From the NCBI GenBank assembly GCA_020698575.1, contig CM036243.1:29123403-29187402 (forward strand): a DNA stretch of 64,000 bases, given 5' to 3'. The notes under the pieces were generated by a model. The model made no database searches. It was not told the DNA's origin and saw only the letters and a list, made by a program, of their open reading frames with translations. Shown here piece after piece: positions 45,655 to 56,110 of the stretch. The translations under genes were made by a program, and so were the position numbers. Each line of letters starts with the position of its first letter. The stretch's first letter is position 1. Origin of the DNA: Bostrychus sinensis (lineage: Eukaryota > Chordata > Actinopteri > Gobiiformes > Eleotridae).

Positions 45655-46640
45655 ACACTGACAAGACCACCTCAGAAAATATTTTACCATTACCTAAAAT
45701 GAGCCCAAATCAGGACTAACCCAAGTCTAAACTAATGGATAAAACAGGGATTAGCACATAAAATCATTACTAAATGAGGACAAAACTGGGATTAAACCAG
45801 GCCTAATCTAGGTTCAAACCATGCTGGTCTGAACAAAGTCTAAACCAGGACTATAGGTCAAATCCAGCACTAAACAAGATCAAAACCAGTACTAAACGGG
45901 GATAAAACTAGGACTATGCCTAAACCAGGGTTAAGCTGTGGTCTAAGCTTCAAATGTAAAAGTGAGAGCAGAGCTAAAACAGGAATAAAAATATCAGTAA
46001 ACTAAATTAAGACTTGAAAAGACTACTAAGTAGCACCAGAAGAAGTCTGCGTACCACCCAGAGCCAGTCCCAGCTCTGTTGGCCCCCGAGGCAAGATTTT
46101 AAATTTCACCTCCCTCCCCCACCACCACTAAAACAGAACATGGGCTACATTTAATCAGACTTTACCAAACATGAACATCTTGTTCGTGCCACTCCCTAAA
46201 CTGTGCCCTGGTTTACTTTGTTGTACAGTAGTTTTTTTTTTTTTTTAATGTAACAGATTTTTGTTGTTGATGCTGTTTCTTTTATAACAATGCAGCTAAA
46301 ATATGGTGAGAAAGGTGTCATGCACAGCCACGGTAACATGCCCTTTGGATTGCATCGTTAGTTCCTGGACCCATTATTTCATGAGCTGTTTGCAATCATA
46401 TCTCCACAAGAATGAGGTCGATTGTCATCAAATAAAAAGTGACTTAAAGCTTGACAAGAGTAGAATACATGGACTCTCCCCAGTGCCCATAATTTCTAAG
46501 TATACACTGTTATTGATCAGTCTCATTACGCCTTATTGTGCGCTGAGGCACAGGGCAGTGGCAGGCAACTCCCAGTCATGCCACAGGCTGGCTCTGGTAC
46601 CACCAGCGCCACCTGTACCACAGTTTGAAAACCACATCTT
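45655..46640. mobile_element. R3 hAT-like copy with a nested hAT
   Basis: R3 motifs from 'cctcagaaaatattttacca' through many 'ctaaaccaggact'-type units. Its right end 'cacctgtaccacagtttgaa' with 'aaccac' lies beyond the nested element 46059-46596. Confidence 0.75.
46059..46596. mobile_element. Non-autonomous hAT element with exact 8-bp target duplication
   Basis: Starts CAGAGCCAGTCCCAGCTCTG and ends GGCTGGCTCTG. GTACCACC is repeated exactly at 46051-46058 and 46597-46604. 46300-46560 is homologous to 17395-17605 joined to 18366-18435, i.e. the interior of the TTAA element without its hAT insert. Confidence 0.92.
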
Positions 46641-46729
46641 AGTGTAAAAATGGACTGGGCATGGTAGTGCTGTTAGTTCTTCAAATACTCTCTTTCTAAC
46701 TGTTTTTCATTGATTCACAAAATGCCTAA

Positions 46730-47010
46730 AATCCCATTTGGTTCAGCTTTCCCTTCTCTGAAATAGATTAGAATGATGTCCACAGTGACTTATTAAAGGC
46801 CTTATTAGATAGTGTTTCAATTATAATTTCTGGAGAGTCCCGAGCAGCGATAGGCGGCCAGTATATGCTGCATTTACATTCTCCAGGGGGCTGGGATTAA
46901 TGATGGTTCAGAGGCTGCAGGCTGCATTTGTGAATAGTTAACATGAGGTCAGTGGTCGAGTTAGTGCACAGCAAACAGCAGTGCAGCACATGAATTCATG
47001 AAAAGCTCAC
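46730..47010. other. Unique block, candidate conserved non-coding element
   Basis: Repeat-free, with 'cttattagatagtgtttcaa', 'gggctgggattaatgatggt' and 'gcaggctgcatttgtgaata'. Non-coding. Inferred. Confidence 0.3.
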
Positions 47011-47204
47011 TTCCAGACAGCGCTGTACATGTGGGGAGTAGTTTTTGTAAATGTTACCTCTCGAAAGCACACCTTTTAAACACCTTTCTGTAATATCTGT
47101 TGGGTTTTGGTCTATACTAAGATCTTCTCTCTGTCTGACTGTGTCACATTTACAAATACTGCAAATAGGTGATATAGTGTCATGCACAATGCAGCAGACA
47201 TTGT

Positions 47205-47385
47205 ATTTAAGGTGCAGAGTGCAGAGCTGTTATGCTTTATAAAACATAAACATAGAAAAAGAGCTGTTTCTTTCCTTAAACGTTTTATATTTTACTACAA
47301 AATGTAAAGTGGTTGTGAGGAATCAGTGGAAACAGAGCTTTACATTGTTTTTTGGATAAAGGAATGAGAGCAGACTGGTCGAACA
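47205..47385. mobile_element. R2 fragment
   Basis: 'gttgtgaggaatcagtggaa' and 'ggaatgagagcagactgg' match the R2 interior at 16650-16700. Both ends are lost. Confidence 0.65.
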
Positions 47386-48113
47386 TAACATGCCTTTCCT
47401 AAACTTGTAAAACTATCTTTCACATTGTGTGGATGAAGAAGGACAGAAAATGAATCACTGTCTTGAAATTTTATTTAAGGTGATAATAATTCTGAGAGCA
47501 GTAATGACCTTCAACAGTCAGCTTGCAAAATCCTCCGTTAAATAAAATGTATTATTATGAATGTCTTCAGTAATTATGGATTGGTGAAAAGAGAAAATAA
47601 CTGAACTCTCAGGGACCTTTGGACTCAGACCTTTTTGGTACACACTCTGCCAAGTAAAAATGTAGTAATTTACAAAAAAGTATAGAGAATATGTATGATT
47701 AGACAGTTTTAAAGTGTGTAAAGTCTGCCTGAAACCAGACAGAAAAAGGCAATTTTGAAGTAATATTTTGGTTCTGATGTTATATTGCATTTAGTGCAGT
47801 GGAACTATATGTCCAGAAACTACCATTTGTTTAATGGACTCTTGAGGCTTTGAAGAAGACTTTTTGAAGCATGAAAGTTTGGCATGACTCACAGTTTTGA
47901 GTTCACAAAGTAATGCTGTTAAAATAATGGTGATGTTCTTTGAATCAATGTCCACAAGAGCAAACAAATACTTTCTTTAGTGACATTTATGGTTTGTGGA
48001 AACTCACCAAACAACTGGAAATGTAATACTAAAGTATGTACAATGTATACTGAAAAATAATTGGCACTATGGCCATGAAAGCTAGTTTTAGCCCCCATAA
48101 ATAAATATAATGT
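47386..48113. other. Intronic sequence, nothing recognised
   Basis: AT-rich and apparently unique. Confidence 0.35.
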
Positions 48114-48121
48114 CTGGTCAC

Positions 48122-48938
48122 TAGAGCTGTCGCGGTGAGAGAATTTCCCCTGTGGTAATTATATGTGGCTCAACACCGCAGTGTGCGGTATAGGCGGTAT
48201 GGCATAAGCTAATAATAACACCTGAAAAAATGACATGTCCAAACAAATTTTGATTATAAAAATAAATTGAAATATAGTTAAGCCTCTGCTTTAACAAAAA
48301 CCCAAGTCAGGCACGAGTGATAATGTCCTTGCAGCTCGTGGTAGCTTTAGAAAAACCCACATGTTCTCTCATGTAGTTTGAGAGATGAGCTAAGGAGGCT
48401 AGCAGTGCTCCCCGCAGCACTGACTCTACAGAGCGACTGTGTCACACACCTGTACCTGCGGCAGGTGAGAGGGCAGAGAAAAAAAAAAATTCACGTAGTT
48501 ATCGCGTCACCAGGTGAGTGGATCATCAGTCGAGTCTACGGCTCCTCCTCTGAGTAACGCGTAAAGGCTGAGTTATACTTCCGCATAAAATCGACAGCGT
48601 AGCCCTGCGGACCCCTTTGCGTCGCCGCGAGCCCTCTCACAAGCTACGCAGTAGCCCTGACGTGCACCTGGCCAAAAATCAATGAAGCAGCGCAGCTCCT
48701 GCAGAAGCCTTTTCCTTTCTCACCATTAACCCTCTGTTCTCCACTCCCAGTGTCTCTGAGTGCGTATACGTGCGTAAACATTAAATGCTTCATGGTTTAC
48801 AGTAAAATTAAACTGTGCATCCCATTATTGCGTCATTAAAATGATAAACTGCGGTTACCACGGTCGCTTGTGCCCCAATGCGGTTGTATTAATAACAGCA
48901 TATCGTATGACGATAATGCGGTCACCGCGACAGCCCTA
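48122..48938. mobile_element. Non-autonomous hAT element with exact 8-bp target duplication
   Basis: Starts TAGAGCTGTCGCGGTGA and ends TCACCGCGACAGCCCTA (one mismatch). CTGGTCAC flanks exactly at 48114-48121 and 48939-48946. The 817-bp body has a CpG-rich core (48400-48720) unlike the host intron and no transposase. Confidence 0.94.
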
Positions 48939-49196
48939 CTGGTCACTAAAATGTTTAAAGGGGAACCATGTAACTTTGCTTGTTTCTTTGCTGTTTTGGT
49001 CGCATTTTTCTCTACAGAGTTCTCTACATTTCTAAGTAAAACACTATCATAAAAACGCAGGTTGACTCCTGTGTGACCCCTCGTTCGACTTAACTCTAGT
49101 TTTTGGCTACTACCCACCTCTGTATTGGTTTTAAAAGATTTATGTTGTAAAAAAAAAAAAAAGTGAGTGAAGTGAAATTGGTGTTTCTTGTGCCTT
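48939..49196. other. Intronic sequence with a hAT-like end
   Basis: 'ggctactacccacctctg' ending at 49122 resembles the right end seen at 49881. Otherwise unassigned. Confidence 0.3.
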
Positions 49197-49693
49197 CAGT
49201 GTAAAAAAAAAAAACTTGCAAAAAACTCAAAGCAACAGGATTCCTCAAGATTTTTGAGTTTTGAGGTTTACTCAAAATCTCAAGTTTTAAAAAAAAAAGT
49301 GGTTTAACGTTCATATGTCTACAAACCTTCAATTTGAAGTTTTACTTACTATCATTTATTTTTTAAACTCCTCTTACAGCCAACTTACTATCCATTGTTC
49401 AGAAAAAAGTATTGATAATAATAAAAACTTAATACACCAAATTTAACAAAACAATTTTAACAACTTTTTCTGAATAATGGATAACAAGTTGGCTGCAAGA
49501 TGAGTTTAAAAATAATTATAGTAAAGTGAGTAAAACCTAAAATTTAAAGTTTTTAGACACATGGATGTTAAATTAAGTGAACAAAAATTACTAGTCGTTG
49601 AAAACTTGAGCTTTTGAGTTGGCCCCAAAACTTCTTGAGGGATCCTGTTGCTCTGAGTGTTTGAATTTTCACAACTTTTTTTATTTTACACTG
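49197..49693. mobile_element. Near-palindromic foldback element, ~220-bp arms
   Basis: Ends CAGTGTAAAA and TTTTACACTG. 'aagcaacaggattcctcaag' on the left pairs with 'cttgagggatcctgttgctc' on the right, and 'cagccaacttactatccatt' pairs with 'aatggataacaagttggctg'. The arms nearly meet at about 49435, so the element is one long hairpin. No target duplication seen. Confidence 0.88.
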
Positions 49694-49881
49694 TTTTTTT
49701 ATAAAGGTAAAATTATTTTGTATTCATTTTTATTGTTTATAGTTTATAAATAGCAGAATTGGTACATTATTTTATATATCTTGTGTGTCTGATTACATCA
49801 ATACTCAAACATAAATCTTGCTTTACCCTATTTTTAAGTAGCAATACTCTTACTTTAGTCCAATTTTTCCACCCACCTCTG
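49694..49881. mobile_element. hAT-like right-end fragment, CCACCCACCTCTG
   Basis: 'agtagcaatactcttacttt' and 'ccacccacctctg' at 49881 match the ends of a common fish hAT-like repeat (complement CAGAGGTGGGTGG). Confidence 0.5.
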
Positions 49882-49884
49882 TTA

Positions 49885-50150
49885 AAGCCAATGCGATGGG
49901 TGGGCCAGAGCTAACTGGAACATTTCACTGAACAACAGCCTCGGTGCGTGCAGTTTAGTGAGCGAGTGTGCGAGGATATTTGTTAACCTAAATGGAAGCA
50001 GCGTGAGCCCATTGCGGGGCGTGTGTGTGACGGGAATGTCCCAGATCGGGGCCAAATGGGGCAAACAACAAGCGCATTAGACTCAGTGTCTCCAGCTGAT
50101 TAGTGATCCAGGTGTTCGTGGCCTATATTTGTGGCTGTTACAATGCTACA
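49885..50150. other. Unique block, candidate conserved non-coding element
   Basis: Repeat-free, about 50% GC, with 'ccagctgattagtgatccag' and CpGs. Non-coding. Inferred. Confidence 0.28.
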
Positions 50151-50544
50151 TCCTGGCTATAATTATATATTGATTTCTCATACTAAAGAGACTTAAATAC
50201 AGAACTATTTTGTAAACATAATACATTGTCTTCCTTGCTACGTGCATTTATCTGGGCTTGGGACTGGCACAATGAGGACAGTTGCTTGTGACCCTCTGTG
50301 TAAATACATAAAACTAATAACATAAAGAAAATATTCAGTGTAGTAGCTATTGTAACGCCAAAGAAGTAGAAATGTTTTGCCAACATCAAATCTTGTATAA
50401 ATTCTATTGTGCTCAATTTTGTTGCTACAGGTGCCCAGAGTGGACAAACTAAGCAAACTAAGGAAAAGAATATCAAAGAATTATTTATGAGCACACACTG
50501 TTGCTAAAATATTAAGGGCATTTTGGATTTTGTTTCAGTTTTCT
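50151..50544. other. Intronic sequence, minor repeat similarity
   Basis: 'gggactggcacaatgagg' at 50260 recalls 44270 ('ggactggcacaaagcg'). Otherwise unassigned. Confidence 0.3.
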
Positions 50545-50725
50545 CTCTGGGTACTCCGGCTTCCTCCGTCCAAGGGCATGAATGTGTTAGGTGAAATGGT
50601 GACTCTAAATTGCCCCTAGTTGAATGAATGTGAGAGTGAATGGTTGTCTGTTTATGTCTCTGTGTCTGCCCTGTGACTAACTAAACCCAACTAAGGTCCA
50701 TAATTAAATTAAAATTATTTAGCGT

Positions 50726-51165
50726 TTTTTTTTTTTTTTTTTTTTTTTTACCTCCATGGAGACTCAAAGCACTTCACATCAAAGAACTATTCATCCATTC
50801 ACACTCACAAACACTCACAAATAAAAGCAGCAGTAGCTCCAGTGGCAGGGCTGTTCATCCACTAATCAGAAGGTTGGCGGTTCAAACCCTGCTCCCACCA
50901 CTACATACTGTTATTGTGTCCTTGGGCAAGACACTTACCCTCTAGTGTCTGTGAACACTGGTGTTTGAATGTGTTTGTGTTTGTGAGTGTGAACGGGTGA
51001 ATAGTTCATTGATGTAAAGCGCTGCGAGTGCCCATGGAGGTAGAAAAGTGCTGTATAAATGTGAACGATAACACTCAGTGGACTGAAATGTCTTGCTCAA
51101 AGACACAATGGCAGTATGCAATGCTGGTAACGGTTTGAAGAACCATCTGAGCTACTGCCCTGCTG
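50726..51165 (-). mobile_element. S1 SINE in antisense, split by a sense S1 copy
   Basis: The poly(T) run 50727-50749 is a reversed A-tail. 50749-50828 is the reversed S1 3' part and 51066-51165 the reversed S1 head ('gtcttgctcaaagacacaat', 'ctgagctactgccct'). The two pieces are one antisense SINE separated by the sense copy 50829-51065. Confidence 0.78.
50829..51065 (+). mobile_element. S1 tRNA-derived SINE, near full length
   Basis: A-box-like 'tagctccagtggc' (about 50834), B-box-like GGTTCAAACCC (about 50879), 'tccttgggcaagacactt', and a 3' part ending 'aaagtgctgtataaatgtga'. It is the best S1 copy. It is not a functional tRNA gene because no cloverleaf 3' half follows. Confidence 0.82.
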
Positions 51166-51225
51166 GGGTAGGCTCCAGTACCCACAACCTATATGGGAAT
51201 TAGCTAAGATGAATGGATGAATGTT

Positions 51226-51589
51226 ATCACAATCACACCACTCCACTCTACTGTGTTTCTCATAGATAAGAGGATGTCCCTGCAGGGCTACCATAGTTCA
51301 CATGCTAGGAAAATTTAGTGTGGAAACACAATCTCCGCTTTTATATCAAATGCTCCCCAAAAACAAAAACAAAACAAAACAAAAAAAACAAAAAACTACC
51401 CTTTATTTACAGTTTTAGCATTTTGGGCCATACTTGCCACTATAGCTTCATTAGCTGCTTATGAAACAACATACTGCAGCACTGCATTGAGATGTGGAGT
51501 AAAACAAATCAAAAATAAATGAATTACATTCTTTAACTCCCATTCAGTTAACTAATATTAAGGACCAATATGTAAATCTTGCAAATAAT
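51226..51589. other. Intronic sequence, nothing recognised
   Basis: Contains A-rich simple sequence at 51358-51395. Confidence 0.3.
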
Positions 51590-51850
51590 TTCACAAATCA
51601 CAGTGCATAAATTAAGAAGTGAACAAGAGAAATGCAGGCAAACAGCCTAATGGCCCGAGGCAGGAAATTTGTATCTCCATTCCAGCTCCATGATGTGTTT
51701 TTGCCTGAAATCTCCAGTGACAGCCATTACAATACACACACAACACAATTACACTGATTTTACCAGCACAAAACACCAAATAATTACATGCCTTAATTTG
51801 TTTATAAGTGGGCAATGCTCTGCCATTTTAGTAATAGGTTGGTTGTAATG
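51590..51850. other. Unique block, candidate conserved non-coding element
   Basis: Repeat-free, with 'aataattacatgccttaatt' and 'gcctgaaatctccagtgaca'. Non-coding. Inferred. Confidence 0.28.
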
Positions 51851-52079
51851 ATAATGTTGTTTGTTGTAAATCATTCTATGAACATCTTGCATTAAATATT
51901 TGATGTTGTTTTGCATGCATGTGATTTCTGGGTCTATTATTGTTGCTTTTCAGATTTTAGGTTTGGACACAGCATTATTAAAGTGTGTTTCCATGTGAAT
52001 GATGATAAACAATAGTGTATAAAGCTAGCTGTGAAAGTGCCTTGTTATGTCAAAGTGATACAGAACATTTCATTCCATT
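51851..52079. other. Intronic sequence, nothing recognised
   Basis: AT-rich spacer. Confidence 0.3.
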
Positions 52080-52400
52080 TGTTCCGTGGTTAAACTCACG
52101 GCAATCCACTCGTGTTGACATCTCGTCTCATAATTCCAAGGTATATGGATTTTTTTTTTTTTTTTTAAGTTTCAGGCTGTTACCTCATGCTACAATTTGG
52201 GGCCACGACAAGCCGATATGTCTGGTTTAGCTTCAAACTCTTCCCCTGAGGAGCGCCAGGCAAGACCGAGAGGCTGTTTTTAAATGCACTTACTGTATCT
52301 GTAGCCTTAGCACTCTGGCTAAACTGCTCGCTAATTTCAGACACACTAATTATCCTCTTTACTTTCTCAGAACATATAGTAGTGTGCAAAGTTTTTGTGA
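52080..52400. other. Unique block, candidate conserved non-coding element
   Basis: Repeat-free apart from a poly(T) run at about 52150-52166. Includes 'gctcgctaatttcagacaca' followed by 'ctaattatcctc'. Inferred. Confidence 0.28.
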
Positions 52401-52589
52401 GGTGTGAATAATAACTAAAACTGCTCTAAATACAAATTTTTATCCCTTTTTTATGAAAATGTCCAGTAGTATTGAGGCAAAATGATTAATTTGCCATGAA
52501 TGCAGATCACTGTTTAGGTCCAGGAGTGTTTTAAGGGATTTTGTACCATTTTGAGATACGGACCAAAGATACTAACGTCATTAAGTAAA

Positions 52590-52720
52590 AGAACAAATTA
52601 TTCTTTACCATTGTGAGATATAAGGACTATGTGAAAGAGCATTTACCCCTGAGCTAGAAGATCTGTGAGTCTGAATCCAGGTCTGTGCACTATAATTTTA
52701 CCATTGCAAGATAGGGCCAG
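52590..52720 (+). mobile_element. S2 tRNA-like SINE
   Basis: 'gagcatttacccctgagcta' then 'gaagatctgtgagtctgaat' with a B-box-like end; same head as the antisense copies at 43.9, 44.1 and 45.1 kb. Confidence 0.55.
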
Positions 52721-52828
52721 TGGCAGAGGTCTATGCTTTCTATAGGTTCCACCTCTTCTGAGTCTACATGCAAAATTATAATCAAGAAATGACATTGCAG
52801 CAATTCTTCTGCATTACTTGGTTGTAAT

Positions 52829-52839
52829 CAGTGGTGGAC

Positions 52840-52872
<33 letters not shown>

Positions 52873-52875
52873 AAA
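52829..52875. repeat. (GAA)n microsatellite behind an R4-like end
   Basis: CAGTGGTGGACAGTAA precedes about 11 AGA/GAA triplets (52843-52875). The left 16 bp resembles the R4 terminus, again pairing R4 with a triplet repeat. Confidence 0.75.
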
Positions 52876-54055
52876 TCTGAGTAACTGTTTCCTCTCTATC
52901 ATCTCAAACCAACTCTGGCCATTCTCCAATGACCTCTGGCATCAACAAGGCATTTTTTTTTTTACCACACAACTGTCACTCGCTGGATATTTTCTCCTTT
53001 TGGAACCATTCTCTGTAAGATATGTATGTGTAAAATCCCAGTAGATCAGGACTTTCTGAAATACACAGACAATCTGTGGCATGTTCAAAGTCACGTATTA
53101 ACTCCCCTTTCATCTCCATTTTGATTCTGCTCAGATTTAACATCAGTAGGTTTGCCTTCAAAACGTCCCGGGACACAATTTACTGGGCTGTTGCCTTGTG
53201 TTTAGTGTATATCCTTTGTTCTCTGATCTGTCAGTCTCTCTGCCCACATGCACCCCTAATCATCCGTCCCTTGCTAAAAGCTGTTTGCTCTACATAGTTC
53301 CACATTTACAATACTGGGAGTAAAGAAGCATTACCAAGTCAATGTGTTATCAGCAGAGAGAGAAACAGCCTACTTTCACCAATAACAGTGAGCGAAGTGA
53401 AGCACATCTCCGTTTACTGCAGTCGGGGGTAAGAGCCTGAGCCTCAGGGCAGCCCCTATGGAAACTCTGCATCGCTTTCTTTGAGTTCGAGACTTTTTTA
53501 TTGAGGGTGCATATACTTTGCTAAAACTTTTTCAGATACATGTATTCCCATGGTTACACCTCAGAATGCCCCCAAAACTCCGCTGTACAGACTGCAGTGG
53601 CCTATTACATCATGTGGTCATGGTGTGTCATGTTAAATGCTATGTTGAGGGATGTATCTACCATTGAGGTTTGGGGTTAAAGTGAGTGGACTGACTGCCT
53701 TTTGAAGATACAGTATAGCAGCTTAAACTTGGAACAGCCCCGAGGCAAACCTTTAGCCTACAAAACAGTTCTTACAAGATATAGAGCTTTTGCAGCCATG
53801 GTAAATCTATAGAGGCAGCAAATTGGTTGAACGCGCAAGGAATCCACTTGTTTTTTTTCAGTAGGAGGGGGGTTATTCAAGGTTATATCTGAACACACAT
53901 TCTTGGGACATCTTAAAACGATGTTCATTTTGATTAAAAAATAAATGAAATCGCCATCTGACTGTTCCCACCGGGTTTGTCCCCAGTGGGCTCTGTAGCA
54001 GTTTACATGCCTGTCACTAAAATACTGTACAAGAAATGGGCAAAACAAGTGATTA
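52876..54055. other. Intronic sequence, nothing recognised
   Basis: Mostly unique. The 66-100-codon ORFs show no domain. Confidence 0.35.
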
Positions 54056-54059
54056 TGCA

Positions 54060-54235
54060 TTCATTAATTTAGCTTCTGTAATTCCCAGCAGGAAATGCAG
54101 AGGGCTATCCCAGCAACTATGGTCTTTTAGGCAGGGTTCATCCTGGACAATGGCTCATTTGCAGGGAGAAGACATACACCAATTCACCTAACACATGTCT
54201 TTGGGCATTGGTGGTGTACCCAGCGGGAGTACCCA
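54060..54235 (-). mobile_element. R1 retroposon, decayed
   Basis: 'agggctatcccagcaactat', 'cagggttcatcctggacaat' and 'ttcacctaacacatgtcttt' in R1 reverse order. Confidence 0.7.
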
Positions 54236-55579
54236 GTGAGAGGCAGCAACACTCACCATCACCAGAACTTTTTACAGATTTTGATTACAGATTTTGGTAC
54301 AGTTTTCTGATGGACTCAGATTCTCACCGAGTGCGTTGTGTGTGCGGCACGTCTCTGACCAGAGCCAGCTGAGGAGACCACGAGTTCATGGGAGAGGAGC
54401 AAGTTCACGCTGGAAGTTATGAGTTCATGCAGTAACAACAATGTAGATAGAGAGCTGCATGTAAAAAGCCACATTGTCCAACCACGATCTCCAGTTCTCC
54501 TCACTGGTCCTGGGTCTCACTTCCTGTCTGGCTCCATCTGCTCTGTTCATCTTTATGCATGACGGCTTAATAGGTGTTTCTGTCAGAGCGCTGGACACGC
54601 AGACTGCATTGCATTGTGTCTATTTGTTGCCGAAGTTGTACGGGCCATGTAACAGACACACAACAGATTCAGTGTGAATTGGGCGTCATGCACCAGTGCA
54701 ATGCATTTCAGTTTAATGTAAAACAAAATGTATGGATTACGTGTGACACTGACATTGCAAAGCCCCTTCTAGTAAACAAATGGTTCTACTTTAGGAATTG
54801 TGCAAAAAACCTTCACTCTGTTAAACTAACCTATTGACCCTATGGCTTCAGCCGTAGCCACTCAGAGGTTACATCCTGATGTGTAGTTTGTTTGTGGATA
54901 TAGATGTACAGCAGACGCTTGGCCTCTTCACTGTCTGTGCTCCCTGTGCCCTTCTATTTGACAAATGCTGCCAGGTGCAGCCAACCTCTGAACAGATCCA
55001 TCACCTGTCTACAGAGTGAGGGCCAGAGCTGAGCAATAAGGATGGAGGAGATTCATTATAAACGGGCTTGAAATATTGATACAAGTTTCCACATTGACCA
55101 TATTACATAAGCTCTGTGAGCCAAGAGGAAACCCGATGTTGAGTGAAACATCCAAACCAAGGTGATGTGGCAAAGTTGCACCATTGCATCAGCACCAATC
55201 ATCTCAAAGACTATATATAATTTTATTAAACCTTTCCTTCCTAATCCTGGCATATTTGATAAAGCATCACATTTTAAGCTCTTATCTTGAATTAAAATTT
55301 TAGGAAAGTGTTGAATAAATGAACACAAGTGGGATAATATTTTAGAACGGCCTTTGCCAATCACATTTTTATTAGTTCTTGTTTTAGGATTTGGAATTGA
55401 GACTAGCCAAGACCACAAATGGCTTCACAAGTTTATCACCAACTTGAGACTTAATGGAAAAATTCTACTGTATGTTCAAATATAAAACACAGTTACATAT
55501 TTACACAGGCAAGGACAAAATAACAGAAAAAGACAAATAGATTATAAAAAAAACAAAAACAATTGCATGTTCTGGAGTT
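54236..55579. other. Intronic sequence, mostly unique
   Basis: 54870-55020 is GC-richer. The 120-codon minus-strand ORF at 55056-55418 is unrecognised and could belong to the LINE remnant next to it. Confidence 0.3.
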
Positions 55580-56110
55580 GGCCTATCAATTTGGATTTAA
55601 AGCACTGAAAGAAATCAACTTTTTAGATTTTTTTTTTATTATTTGCAGTCTTTCTGCAAGGTACTCCATGCATAAGGTGCAGAGTGGACAAATGTCCTTT
55701 TGCCCAGTTATATGGACAAAAAGAACAGAAACCAACACATGATCTTGTGAATGAAGAGAATAAGAATCAGCTCTTCTTTGTTCTTGGCTGAGCATTGCGT
55801 TACATTTGTGAAAGCGTACCAATGACTCAAGGCCAGAGCAGGCCACCCCTGGAACATCACACACAGATAGGAAAGTTGCGGCGACAAACTTTATTTTACT
55901 TCAAAATAAAAACACAACATGTTTTGAAAATAAAAACCCAATTTTAGTCTTAGTCAAGATTCTACACATGAGGTTTGAAAGTGAGAGAGTCATCAGTCAA
56001 TACACCGAGGTATTTATACACATGAACCAGCTCTATTTCCCTTAAGAGTGAACACTGAGGGGATCATATGAGGCATCTTCTTAGAATTGGAAAACAACAA
56101 AGAGCAGTCA
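55580..56110 (-). pseudogene. LINE reverse-transcriptase remnant
   Basis: On the minus strand 56039-55962 reads EIELVHVYKYLGVLTDDSLT followed by FKPHV and a stop. YKYLG(V/I)xxDxxLxFxxH is a hallmark C-terminal motif of many fish LINE RTs. Downstream frames are broken and only loosely LINE-like. It is a different LINE copy from the one at 40 kb. Confidence 0.6.

Larger units (their letters stand above)
50545..51225 (+). mobile_element. R1 retroposon interrupted by a SINE cluster
   Basis: R1 runs from 'gggtactccggcttcctccg' to 'actaaggtccataat' (about 50705) and resumes at about 51165 with 'gggtaggctccagtaccc', ending 'gatgaatggatgaatg'. The intervening 460 bp are S1 modules. Confidence 0.78.

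Noticed and set aside
50829..51065. A- and B-box sequences as a tRNA gene
   Set aside because: The 3' half cannot complete a cloverleaf and the flanks are SINE body; the same holds for 8105-8312 and 52590-52720.
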